From the NCBI GenBank assembly GCA_002418895.1, contig DIFA01000018.1, forward strand, positions 1-64,000: a stretch of 64,000 nucleotides of DNA, given 5' to 3'. Source of the stretch: Dehalococcoidia bacterium UBA5760. GTDB taxonomy: Bacteria > Chloroflexota > Dehalococcoidia > Dehalococcoidales > UBA5760. The notes below the pieces were generated by a model that had not been told where the DNA came from, ran no database searches, and was given only the letters and a program-made list of their open reading frames with translations. A program made the translations under genes and the position numbers. Of the stretch, positions 50,865-59,459 are shown piece after piece (the stretch's first letter is position 1; each line of letters opens with the position of its first letter).

Positions 50865-53567
50865 ATGAATTCTGAGACATATCAGTACCCGCAACAATAT
50901 GAAACCGAAGCAGTTTTAAAGGACGGATCGAGTATACTACTCCGACCGATAAAGAAGGATGACGTTCAGCTGTGGCTGAATTTTGTCGGACGGCTGAGTC
51001 CCCATACCAAATATCTGCACTTTCAGCATGTACCTAACCTGACTACAGAAGATGCCGGCAGGGCCTGCAGCGTAGACTATGACAATACCTTTGCCATTGT
51101 GGCCGAGGTGATGGAGTCCAGGCAAAAGAAGATAGTCGGTATCGGTAGATACTATCGCCTGCCCGATCGGCATTCTGCAGAAGTGACGTTTATAACCGAA
51201 GATGCTCATCAGGGCAAAGGTATCGCAACCAGACTTCTGGGACTGTTGGTCGATATTGCCCGTGACAGGGGCATCGACAGATTTGAGACAGATGTTCTGG
51301 CAGAAGAAGGGCAACTGGCTTTCTTTAGAAACTACGGGTTTCACATTGTCCGTAGTATACAGTCGGATGTTCATCGCATCAGCTTCTCCGTTGCTCAGAC
51401 CGAGCAGGTAATCAGGAAAGAGGAGGCGAGAGAGTCTGCTGCTACCATCGCTTCGCTGCGGCACATTCTTTCACCTCGTTCGGTGGCCGTAATCGGAGCA
51501 TCGCGTGACAAAGACTCTATCGGTAATGTGCTCTTCCGCTGTATCCTTCAGAGTGATTTTGCAGGCGTAATCTATCCGGTGAACCCGAATGCGGATGCGG
51601 TAGTCGGGGTGAGAACATATCCCTCGGTGCTGGATATTCCGGGTAATCTGGAAATGGCCGTTATAGCCGTACCGGCATCTATAGTAAACAGGTTGGCTCA
51701 TGATTGTGGCCAGAAGGGGGTACGGGCACTGATCGTTATTTCGGACGGGTTCAAAGAGACCGGCCCGGAGGGAATGGCCCGGGAAAGAGAACTGAGGGAA
51801 ATCTGCCTCGGCCATGGCATGAGAGTGGTTGGGCCGAACTGTATGGGGGTCATCAATACCGACCCTGCTGTTGGTTTGAATGCAACCTTTTCAACGGTGT
51901 ACCCGCCGAGGGGTAACGTTGCCTTTCTTTCCCAAAGTGGGGCTATGGGACTGGCAATACTTGAATACGCCAGGGATCTCAATATGGGCATTTCCAGTTT
52001 CGTCAGTGTTGGAAACCGGTTGGACATTTCTCCGTCCGATCTCCTGCAGTACTGGGAAAAGGACCCGGCAACCAAGGTAATACTGCTTTATCTCGAGTCG
52101 TTTGGCAACCCGGAAAAGTTTGCCCGGATCGCCCGCAGAGTCTCGGCGAAGAAGCCGATCGTGGTGGTAAAGAGCGGAACCACCAAAGCGGGCACTCGTG
52201 CCGCGGCATCCCATACCGGCGCTATGGCAACTTCCGAGGTGGCTGCTGAAGTAATGTTCCATCATGCCGGTATCGTAAAGGTTAACACCATGGAGGAGCT
52301 TTTTGATGTGGCGGCACTACTTTCCAACCAGCCCCTGCCGAAAGGAAACCGGCTCGCTATTGTCACCAATGGTGGCGGTCCCGGCATCATCGCGGCTGAT
52401 GCTGCCGAACGTAATGGTCTGGAACTGCCGCCCGTCTCGGAAGAGACGGCAGAGAAACTGGGGAAGGTCTTGAAGCGCAAGGTTACGATAAATAATCCCC
52501 TGGATACTACTGCCGGAGCCAGTGCCGAGGAGTTCGAAAATATATTGAGAATTCTGGTTGGTGATAAGGATAATGATGCCGTGCTGACAATATTCGTGCC
52601 GCCGATAGTGGTTAATCCGGAGGCTATCGAGAATGCCTTGCAGCGGGTGGCACCGGTTTTCTGGCGGCGGAAAAAGCCGTTGTTGGCCTGTTTCCTGGGA
52701 CGCCGGGGCCTTCAGGCGAGGATAGGAACGCCGGGAAGATTGGTGCCCAGCTTTTCCTTCCCCGAAGAAGCGGTCGCTTCTCTGGCAAGAGCTGTAGAGT
52801 ATGTTGATCTGCAGCGTAAACCGAAGGGGGTTATCCCGGATATTAAAGGCACCGAACCGGTAGAGGCACACAAGATTGTAGAGTCGGCATTGAGGGCTGG
52901 AGTGCAGAGGCCAATCTGGCTCTCTGCAGAGGAGATAATAGGGCTTCTTAACTGCTACGGTATTAAGATGGGAGAGACGGTTATGGCGGAGACTCCGGAT
53001 GAAGCAGTTGCCGCCGCAGAGCGTCTCGGTTTTCCGGTAGTAGTGAAGGTTGCCTCAACGACTATCGTTCATAAGACTGAAGTTAACGGGGTAGTGCTTG
53101 ATGTGACTTCGTCCGAAGGCGTGAAGAGGGCCTTCGACGACATCAGAAAGAGGTTATCAGGTATCGGCCGTCAGGATGAGATGCAAGGTGTGCTTATACA
53201 GAAGATGGTCAGGGAAGGAATAGAGACTATTATAGGGGTAACACATGATCCTCAGTTTGGGCCGTTGATTATGTTCGGTCTGGGTGGTATATATGCCGAA
53301 CTGTTCAAGGATACGACCATACGCCTTCATCCGCTGACCGATGTCGATGCCGGCGATATGATACAGTCGGTAAAAATGGCGAAGCTGCTTTCCGGATACC
53401 GGGGACTGCCCTCCAGCGATACTAACGCTCTAAAGGACCTCTTGCTCAGACTTTCAAAAATGATAGAGGATGTTCCGCAAATTGTAGAGCTCGATTTTAA
53501 CCCGGTTAAGGTGCTGCCGCGGGGAAGAGGTTACTATATTGCCGACGCTCGGATCCTGGTAGGATAG
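50865..53567 (+). CDS. GNAT-fused NDP-forming acyl-CoA synthetase
   Basis: The 900-residue protein has an N-terminal GNAT domain (about 10-170; VTFITEDAHQGKGIATRLLGLLVDIARDRGIDRFE with the CoA-binding loop), then the CoA-binding domain of NDP-forming acyl-CoA synthetases from about residue 190 (SPRSVAVIGASRDKDSIGN), a ligase domain with the phospho-His in SHTGAMATSEVAAE (about residue 447) and a C-terminal ATP-grasp domain from about residue 690. The synthetase activates acetate or another acid. The GNAT could acylate lysines, as in Pat-type regulators. In the familiar Pat of Salmonella the GNAT is C-terminal, so the domain order here is reversed. It is a single gene with a spaced promoter region. 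Confidence 0.88.
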   Translation: MNSETYQYPQQYETEAVLKDGSSILLRPIKKDDVQLWLNFVGRLSPHTKYLHFQHVPNLTTEDAGRACSVDYDNTFAIVAEVMESRQKKIVGIGRYYRLPDRHSAEVTFITEDAHQGKGIATRLLGLLVDIARDRGIDRFETDVLAEEGQLAFFRNYGFHIVRSIQSDVHRISFSVAQTEQVIRKEEARESAATIASLRHILSPRSVAVIGASRDKDSIGNVLFRCILQSDFAGVIYPVNPNADAVVGVRTYPSVLDIPGNLEMAVIAVPASIVNRLAHDCGQKGVRALIVISDGFKETGPEGMARERELREICLGHGMRVVGPNCMGVINTDPAVGLNATFSTVYPPRGNVAFLSQSGAMGLAILEYARDLNMGISSFVSVGNRLDISPSDLLQYWEKDPATKVILLYLESFGNPEKFARIARRVSAKKPIVVVKSGTTKAGTRAAASHTGAMATSEVAAEVMFHHAGIVKVNTMEELFDVAALLSNQPLPKGNRLAIVTNGGGPGIIAADAAERNGLELPPVSEETAEKLGKVLKRKVTINNPLDTTAGASAEEFENILRILVGDKDNDAVLTIFVPPIVVNPEAIENALQRVAPVFWRRKKPLLACFLGRRGLQARIGTPGRLVPSFSFPEEAVASLARAVEYVDLQRKPKGVIPDIKGTEPVEAHKIVESALRAGVQRPIWLSAEEIIGLLNCYGIKMGETVMAETPDEAVAAAERLGFPVVVKVASTTIVHKTEVNGVVLDVTSSEGVKRAFDDIRKRLSGIGRQDEMQGVLIQKMVREGIETIIGVTHDPQFGPLIMFGLGGIYAELFKDTTIRLHPLTDVDAGDMIQSVKMAKLLSGYRGLPSSDTNALKDLLLRLSKMIEDVPQIVELDFNPVKVLPRGRGYYIADARILVG

Positions 53568-53662
53568 TACAGAAATGCTTTTCGTTAGAATGTGACTAAA
53601 TCGCGTATTTCTTTTCTGTTACGGTTTACATAATCTGAATAAATATCGGAGTTATTGACATA

Positions 53663-54433
53663 ATGCGGCAGTGTGTATTGACATCATCAGCGGGGAAGCG
53701 TCTCATCGGTAAGGCTATAGCGGGGCTTGCCGTGATTAAAAGTACGCTGTGCCATGGGACTATAGTGATTGTGGCTGGGACCACAAATGGCTATGTTGCG
53801 GAGGAAATACTGAATACTCTGGGTGAAGGAAATGCTTTTAATCGCAAGCGGTTCTTTCGGGGGGTTACTCTTCCTCCGGAATATAAGGTGACCGAAGCGG
53901 GCAGATTACCTGACGAGAGAGGATTCCCGGGTGATGTGATTATCAAGGACGGTGTTTGGCAGCGTGGTAAAACAATAAGCGACGTAGCTGATGAACTTAA
54001 AGAAGGAGATGTTATTATCAAAGGTGCCAATGCGCTTGATCCGGTTCACAAGCGTGCTGCCGTTCTAGTGGGTCATCGACAAGGTGGAACAATGACGATA
54101 GCGCTTCAGGCTGTGGTAGGAAGAAGGGTGCATTTGATACTGCCGGTCGGGTTGGAGAAGCGGATATACGGCAATCTGGATGAAATAGCAAGACTGTTGA
54201 TTATGCCGGAATCAGAGGGGCTACGCTTGCTTCCGGTTCCCGGCGAAGTGTTCACTGAGATCGAAGCCCTTTCATCGCTGGCTGGTGTTACCCCAGAATT
54301 AATTGCTGCCGGCGGTGTTTGCGCAGCAGAAGGAAGTATACGATTAGCCTTTAGCGGGACTACTGAAGCCGAGTCATTGGCCGAGCAGATAATCCAATCA
54401 GTAGCTTTTGAGCCCCGTTTTACGATATCTTGA
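53663..54433 (+). CDS. Conserved protein of unknown function
   Basis: The 256-residue soluble protein is not recognised. It has a glycine-rich SSAGKRLIGKAIAGLAVIKSTLCHGTIVIVAGTTNGYVAEEIL, an acidic-glycine EGDVIIKGANALDP, and VGHRQGGTMTIALQAVVGRRVHLILPVGLEKR. The alternating glycine and hydrophobic strands resemble a nucleotide- or CoA-binding alpha/beta fold, but no motif is diagnostic. It lies downstream of the GNAT-synthetase gene (95 bp) and ends 23 bp before the convergent protease gene. Confidence 0.7.
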   Translation: MRQCVLTSSAGKRLIGKAIAGLAVIKSTLCHGTIVIVAGTTNGYVAEEILNTLGEGNAFNRKRFFRGVTLPPEYKVTEAGRLPDERGFPGDVIIKDGVWQRGKTISDVADELKEGDVIIKGANALDPVHKRAAVLVGHRQGGTMTIALQAVVGRRVHLILPVGLEKRIYGNLDEIARLLIMPESEGLRLLPVPGEVFTEIEALSSLAGVTPELIAAGGVCAAEGSIRLAFSGTTEAESLAEQIIQSVAFEPRFTIS

Positions 54434-54456
54434 TGGTTCTTGCCGAGACGGGTGCC

Positions 54457-55650
54457 TTAATCCTGTGAGAATGCCACATCCTGGGGCCATTCGTCGAGGG
54501 TTACCTCCACCGCTATCGTCTCATTCCCTCTGATTACAGTGAGGTAAACTTGCTCACCGATGACTGTGGTATTGAGATACTGCAGGAGGTCGGACACTGT
54601 GGCTACCTCATGTCCGTCAATCGCAGTGATGATGTCACCACCTGAGGTTGGACTACCCTGATCGATGCCGCTCGGAACCAGCCCGGCCCGATCGGCAGGG
54701 CTATCCGGCATCACCGAGACTACATATACCCCGTGGTCGGTGTTCAAGTCGAGCTTTGAAGCCAGTGTTTGATCGATTTCTGTCCCGCTGATGCCCAGCC
54801 AGGGGGTGCCGACCTCGCCGCCTTGCAGTAGTGCCGGCAGCAGAGATTTAGCGTTGTTGATGGGGATGGCGAAGCCGATGTTGTTTGAAGAAGCTTCAAT
54901 GGCAGTATTTATGCCGATTACCACACCTTTTAAGTTTAGAAGAGGCCCCCCCGAATTTCCTGGATTTATGGCGGCGTCAGTCTGTAACATGTTGGGGATT
55001 GACCGTGTCTGAGCGCTAGCCACGGTTCTTCCTAAACCGCTGATAATACCGACGGTGACAGAGCCTTCCAGTCCGTAAGGTGAACCGAGCGCAATCGCCA
55101 TCTGGCCCGGCTTAACACTGTCAGAATCACCCAGGGGTAGTGGGCTAATGTTGCTAATATTGGTTGGGTCTACCTTCAGCAATGCCAGATCGTTCTCAGT
55201 GTCGGTGCCGATTATTTTAGCTTCTACCGTCTCGCTGTTGTGCAGGGTAACACTTATGCTTGAAGCGCCGTCCACTACGTGATAATTGGTCAAAATATGT
55301 CCTTCCTCATCGACAAGGAATCCGGAGCCTTGTCCTTTCACATCAGGAGTACGGAATAAGCCGGAGGGGTATTCGTTCCCCCCGACTACGGTATTTATCT
55401 CGACCACTCCTGGAATCGTCTGGTTATAGAGTGTTACGATTGCCTCTTCATCGTAAAGCGACACTACCGTTACGGCATTGGCAGTTCTTACAGTTTCGTT
55501 CGGGCTTACATCAGGAATTGCCGAGGATAGTGGAGTGCTCGCGGCGCAGCCGGAGAAAAGAATGGATGTCGACAGGGCTACGGCAATAAGCGAGGTTAGA
55601 AGTATCCGCTGACGCATCTTCATACTCTGTACAGATCTATTCGAGTTCAT
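54457..55650 (-). CDS. HtrA/DegP-like serine protease with PDZ domain (lipoprotein)
   Basis: The 397-residue protein has a hydrophobic N-terminal segment ending in an ILFSGC lipobox, so it is probably anchored outside the membrane. The trypsin-like domain has His in LTNYHVVDGA, Asp in NDLALLKV and Ser in NPGNSGGPLLN. One C-terminal PDZ domain follows (VVSVMPDSPADRAGLVPSGIDQ, GGDIITAIDGHEVATVSDLLQYL). It degrades or refolds damaged extracytoplasmic proteins. It is a single gene with no adjacent two-component system. Confidence 0.93.
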   Translation of the reverse strand: MNSNRSVQSMKMRQRILLTSLIAVALSTSILFSGCAASTPLSSAIPDVSPNETVRTANAVTVVSLYDEEAIVTLYNQTIPGVVEINTVVGGNEYPSGLFRTPDVKGQGSGFLVDEEGHILTNYHVVDGASSISVTLHNSETVEAKIIGTDTENDLALLKVDPTNISNISPLPLGDSDSVKPGQMAIALGSPYGLEGSVTVGIISGLGRTVASAQTRSIPNMLQTDAAINPGNSGGPLLNLKGVVIGINTAIEASSNNIGFAIPINNAKSLLPALLQGGEVGTPWLGISGTEIDQTLASKLDLNTDHGVYVVSVMPDSPADRAGLVPSGIDQGSPTSGGDIITAIDGHEVATVSDLLQYLNTTVIGEQVYLTVIRGNETIAVEVTLDEWPQDVAFSQD

Positions 55651-55948
55651 CTATCATTCTCCTTTCGATCTATTTATCGGAAACCCTGAATATCTAAAAA
55701 ATAACATGAAAATATTAAGAAATTATTAAAAGATGGCATGCTCTAGCACCGGTAGTGCTGCCGATTACCGAGTCGTTGCCGTCATGGCGTCTGGAGGTGG
55801 AGGCTGCTATCTACAGGTGGTTAAAGGCAACCGGGGGGAGGGGTGAGACGAATATTGCACTTAATATACTGCGAATTTGAGATATACACTGAATCACATT
55901 AGTAAGTATGCATTATTCGTTTTGCGGTTCGCTTGGCCATCTGTTTAT

Positions 55949-56155
55949 TCACTGGTTTTTTTCATCCTCGAAGCTGAAGATTTCATTAATGCTGGCTCCC
56001 AGAGCTTGGGCGACGTTGTACGCCAGCCGCAGGGACGGATTATACTTCCCCTGTTCCAGAAATATAATCGTCTCCCGCCGGACGCCTACCAGATCGGCCA
56101 GGGTTTGCTGGGTCAGGTTACGCTGGGTGCGGTATTCCTTGATTTTGGTCTTCAT
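55949..56155 (-). CDS. Small XRE-family HTH regulator
   Basis: The 68-residue protein is a stand-alone HTH_3 domain: KIKEYRTQRNLTQQTLADLVGVRRETIIFLEQGKYNPSLRLAYNVAQALGASINEIF. It overlaps the upstream membrane-protein gene by 4 bp (ATGA) and shares its promoter. Regulators this size next to a DUF2178/DUF3796-like membrane protein are a widespread pairing. It likely acts on the promoter at 56809-56866. Confidence 0.9.
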   Translation of the reverse strand: MKTKIKEYRTQRNLTQQTLADLVGVRRETIIFLEQGKYNPSLRLAYNVAQALGASINEIFSFEDEKNQ

Positions 56156-56799
56156 GCTTTGATCACCTCGTCGTCCGGCTGGCCGATCTCCGGCAGTTGC
56201 TTGCGGGATATTCCCTTAATGAAAAACACCAGGCTACCTACCAGGCCCACCGCCATGGCCGACGGGGCCAGTAGAACCCCGATGATGAAGAAGACCGGTT
56301 CTTCTACCCCGAGCAGGCTGATAACGTTATGCAGGAAGATACTGGTGATAGCGGCGCCGAAGCCGATACCCAGGATGCGCAGGAAGGTCCAGAACCGTTT
56401 CAACTCCCCTGGGCGGAGTTTTGGCTCGGCCCGGTCGTAGAAGATGTAACCGAGCAGATAGACCAGGCCGCTGGAAACAAGCAGACAGCTGATGACCTGG
56501 AGTGGTTCGTAATCGACTACGTAGTCTATGTTTATGGCATAGGCCAGCGTCAGGAAAACAATGGCCACGCTCATGTAGATAAAACTGTTGCGAGCCGCTT
56601 TCTTGACGTTCTCCTGAAATCGCTCGTCGAATGGCGGTAGCCGACGGTAGCGGGCCAGGTGCCAGATTTCACGGCGGAAGACGAGCAACACCTCTACTCC
56701 CAGGGCGATGGCGACGTAGTACTGCTGTAGAGAGATAACAGATACCATCAGTATTATGGCGATGATAACGGTAGCGAGCAACGCTTTTCTAATTCTCAT
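56152..56799 (-). CDS. Membrane protein (DUF2178/DUF3796-like), partner of the XRE regulator
   Basis: The 215-residue protein has about six hydrophobic segments and a soluble loop IWHLARYRRLPPFDERFQENVKKAARNSFIYMSVAIV, reminiscent of the DUF2178-type membrane proteins that pair with small XRE regulators. Its ATG follows GGAGGCCCCG. The two genes are translationally coupled. Proteins of this kind may signal membrane state to the regulator, but that is inference. Confidence 0.78.
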   Translation of the reverse strand: MRIRKALLATVIIAIILMVSVISLQQYYVAIALGVEVLLVFRREIWHLARYRRLPPFDERFQENVKKAARNSFIYMSVAIVFLTLAYAINIDYVVDYEPLQVISCLLVSSGLVYLLGYIFYDRAEPKLRPGELKRFWTFLRILGIGFGAAITSIFLHNVISLLGVEEPVFFIIGVLLAPSAMAVGLVGSLVFFIKGISRKQLPEIGQPDDEVIKA

Positions 56800-56808
56800 C
56801 GGGGCCTC

Positions 56809-56866
56809 CGTATGTTATATCATTCTAACGTTATGTATTTATAACATACGTTGCCGTCTTTGTCAA
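56809..56866 (-). promoter_or_regulatory. Promoter and operator of the membrane protein/XRE operon
   Basis: On the minus strand, perfect TTGACA (56866-56861), a 17-bp spacer and TATAAA (56843-56838) form a strong promoter. An 11-bp perfect inverted repeat (CGTATGTTATA at 56809-56819 and TATAACATACG at 56840-56850) overlaps the -10 and the start region. An XRE dimer binding there would repress the operon. Confidence 0.75.
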
Positions 56867-57066
56867 TACCCTGTCGTGGTTAAATAAGTTTTCGGGGTTT
56901 AATGGAGGAGTGTTTGGATATCAGAACGGAATAGCTCAGGCAGATTACTCTGCCGGATGATCGACTGTCTCAAACCATGGGGACTAGCAGCCGTTGCCAG
57001 TAACACCCCGAATCTGGCAACGGCATGATTATTGATATGAATTCTGTTAAAGCATGTGCCTTCAAA

Positions 57067-57306
57067 TCAGGCGTATTTCTTCAGAAACCAGACCTTATCG
57101 AATTCCTTTATTTGCTTAACTGTGGTTTCTGGTTTCCAAACTACCTTCATGGCAATGTCTTTCTTAATATCTATCGTCTTATAAAGATCCGGCCAGACGA
57201 AAAACGGGACGGAATACGATGCGATGGCAAGCTTATCGACTTCGGATATGAATTCATCATATTTTGCTTTGTTGATAATGTATGTGCTGTCAAAGGTGTT
57301 CTCCAT
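57067..57306 (-). CDS. Small hypothetical protein
   Basis: The 79-residue product starts at an ATG behind a GGGGGAAG site. It has no recognised domain (YIINKAKYDEFISEVDKLA, PFFVWPDLYKTIDIKKDIAMKVVWKPE). It lies 50 bp downstream of the orphan DctP gene, on the same strand. It could be a remnant of a larger protein or a genuine small protein. The preceding gap 56867-57066 has no gene I can support. Confidence 0.5.
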   Translation of the reverse strand: MENTFDSTYIINKAKYDEFISEVDKLAIASYSVPFFVWPDLYKTIDIKKDIAMKVVWKPETTVKQIKEFDKVWFLKKYA

Positions 57307-57356
57307 TGGCTTTCTTCCCCCAATTAAGAGATTAGGTTAGTCATCATACGATATTA

Positions 57357-58448
57357 TTATGGGTATAGTTTATAGTCTCCCCACTGCTCCCACGTGCGAT
57401 ATTCTGTCCTGAAGTCTCTCTGTGATTTCAGTACCCTGGCGTAGAAGGGGTCTTTAGCCGCTTGTTCGTCAGCCAGTCCGGCTGCCATCTCGGATATTCT
57501 GTTAATATCTTCAGTATCTAGCACAGTGATTTCGGTACCCTGCTGCTGAAACATCTCCAGATATTTCGCATTCGCTCCGTCAAGCTGCGCCATACCGTCT
57601 ACTATGCCCACATCTTTGCATGCTGACTCAAAAATTGCTTTCAGGTCATCGGGCAGCTCGTTCCATGCGTCGGCATTGACGATAGTTTCGTACATTCCCG
57701 ATGGTTGATGCCAGGAAGGCAGGCAGGCATATTCGGCCACCTCCTGGAAGCCCAACTGCCAGTCTATCAGTGGCGTTGAGAATTCACAACCATCTATGTC
57801 ACCGTTTTCCATGGCGGTGACAATTTCTCCGGCAGGGAGCGACACTGTAGAAGCCCCCAACTCGTTAAGGATGTCGGCAGCCATGCCTACGGCTCTTAAT
57901 TTCAGCCCTTGGAAATCGTCAAGTGAGTGTATCGGCTTATTGGTGAAGAAACCGAACTCCGGTCCGGTGATTGCTCCCGGGAAGGGTATAACATTATACT
58001 GGGCATAGAATTCTTGCCACAGATCCATGCCGTTAGCCGGTCCGTAGAGCCATATTATCCACTCCTGTTGCGTCATCTGATTGGGTATAGAGCTGAAGAG
58101 TTCAAAAGTCGGGCTTTTGTCGCGCCAGTAGCCTGGCCAGCTATGACCACACTCCACTTCGCCAATGCTGACCGCATCAAGGACGTCAAAAGCTCCTATC
58201 AAGGCGTCAGCCGGGTAGGGTTCTATTATCAACCTTCCGTTGCTTAATTGGGCGACCCTATCCGCAATAGCTCGGGCACCTTCAGTGTATAGGAACTGGT
58301 CATCTGACCAGCTGGTTGCCATTTTCCATTCGATCACCTGCTGGTGGGGAACATTTTCTCCCTCTGATGCCGGTGTACTGCATGACACCATGAATCCGGC
58401 CAGCAATATCACCATGATGGCTGCGCATAAAGTAGCTTTACGTGGCAT
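57357..58448 (-). CDS. TRAP transporter substrate-binding protein (DctP-like)
   Basis: The 363-residue protein has a signal peptide with a FMVSC lipobox, an opening WKMATSWSDDQFLYTEGARAIADRVAQLSNGRL, and the family's GPEFGFFTNKPIHSLDDFQGLKLRAVGMAADILNELGASTVSLPAGEIVTAMENGDIDGCEFSTPLIDW, where the Arg in KLRAVG binds the carboxylate of the ligand. No DctQ/DctM genes are adjacent. It binds a small acidic solute for TRAP import. Orphan TRAP binding proteins may work with a transporter elsewhere. Confidence 0.9.
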   Translation of the reverse strand: MPRKATLCAAIMVILLAGFMVSCSTPASEGENVPHQQVIEWKMATSWSDDQFLYTEGARAIADRVAQLSNGRLIIEPYPADALIGAFDVLDAVSIGEVECGHSWPGYWRDKSPTFELFSSIPNQMTQQEWIIWLYGPANGMDLWQEFYAQYNVIPFPGAITGPEFGFFTNKPIHSLDDFQGLKLRAVGMAADILNELGASTVSLPAGEIVTAMENGDIDGCEFSTPLIDWQLGFQEVAEYACLPSWHQPSGMYETIVNADAWNELPDDLKAIFESACKDVGIVDGMAQLDGANAKYLEMFQQQGTEITVLDTEDINRISEMAAGLADEQAAKDPFYARVLKSQRDFRTEYRTWEQWGDYKLYP

Positions 58449-58631
58449 TGGCTTCCTCCTGCCCTGTTTCTATTAAGGTAGAATGATAACATAGTGCTTC
58501 CCGCTGGTCAACACTTATTTGTACCGGTTGGATTGGCTGTTTTTTCAGCCAGATTACTTTTGTATCGACTTTTCAACGCAAATTTGCTACTACTAGATGA
58601 CGAGAGGGCTGGTTAGGTATAATTTTGGGGA

Positions 58632-59459
58632 TCACAGCTTCTGGCATTGCTCACAGTAGTAGATACTGCCGCCCAGGTAAGCTTCTTTCTTGATCATCTT
58701 TCCACAGACCGGACATGGTTTGCCTGCAGCGTTCTTGCATAGAATGGTTTGGTAGCCCCCGGGGGAACCGAACAAACCCGGTTCGGTATCCCGGCCTCCG
58801 TGGGCTGCCATCATGGAGATGGTGTTTTTTACAGAATTAAAAAGGGTCTCTTTATCGGTATCGGAAAGGGTGTTTACCTTCTTCTTGGGATGCATTCTTG
58901 CGTTGAACAAGATATCCTGCAAGGTACCGTTGCCCAGCCCGGGGATTCTCTGCTCGGTGGCCAGAAAAGCCTTTAAGCTTAATTTCTGGACTTCATCTGA
59001 ACCAACCATACGGCAAAAATATACTCCATCAAACATTGCAGAGAGCGGAGACGGTTTTTCTCGGGCAGCTTTGTAGTAGGGATTATCCAGTTTCCCATCA
59101 AAGAATGCCCCCAGTCCGCCATACATTTGAATCGAAGCGCTTACGGCAGAATGATCGTCAAACTCAAGTAAAAGCTGGTGTCTGGCAGGACGCGGCTCAT
59201 TTTTGTCGTGAAACCTGATTGCTACACCCTCTCCGAATAGGATATTAGCCTTTTCAACCCCTATCTCAACCATACCGCCATATGGACTGGCTTTGCCTAC
59301 TGTCCTGTCGATAAGCAGGTTGGAATATGTCGACGGTTCTCCATAGTACCAGGCTAATTTGTGAGGGGTGTGTGCAGCCACGACACCGGCAATCCGCTTC
59401 CCCAAAATGGCATCGTTAATTTGACCGGCGAGATTTACCGCTTCGGGTAATTCAATCAC
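58632..59459 (-). CDS. Fpg/Nei-family DNA glycosylase with atypical N-terminus
   Basis: The 275-residue protein has the Fpg/Nei layout: an N-terminal catalytic domain beginning IELPEAVNLAGQI, the H2TH motif (EQRIPGLGNGTLQDILFNARMHPKKKV), and a C-terminal zinc finger CPVCGKMIKKEAYLGGSIYYCEQC. In Fpg and Nei the chain after Met1 removal starts Pro-Glu, and Pro is the Schiff-base nucleophile; here the second residue is Ile and the start is Met-Ile-Glu-Leu-Pro. The same start occurs in a recognisable Clostridia-type subgroup. It may lack classic beta,delta-elimination chemistry or use a different nucleophile. It is a single gene. Confidence 0.88.
   Translation of the reverse strand: MIELPEAVNLAGQINDAILGKRIAGVVAAHTPHKLAWYYGEPSTYSNLLIDRTVGKASPYGGMVEIGVEKANILFGEGVAIRFHDKNEPRPARHQLLLEFDDHSAVSASIQMYGGLGAFFDGKLDNPYYKAAREKPSPLSAMFDGVYFCRMVGSDEVQKLSLKAFLATEQRIPGLGNGTLQDILFNARMHPKKKVNTLSDTDKETLFNSVKNTISMMAAHGGRDTEPGLFGSPGGYQTILCKNAAGKPCPVCGKMIKKEAYLGGSIYYCEQCQKL

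Noticed and set aside
55877..56440. Plus-strand open frame of 187 codons
   Set aside because: It is antisense to the XRE regulator and membrane protein, which have clear motifs, ATGA coupling and a promoter.
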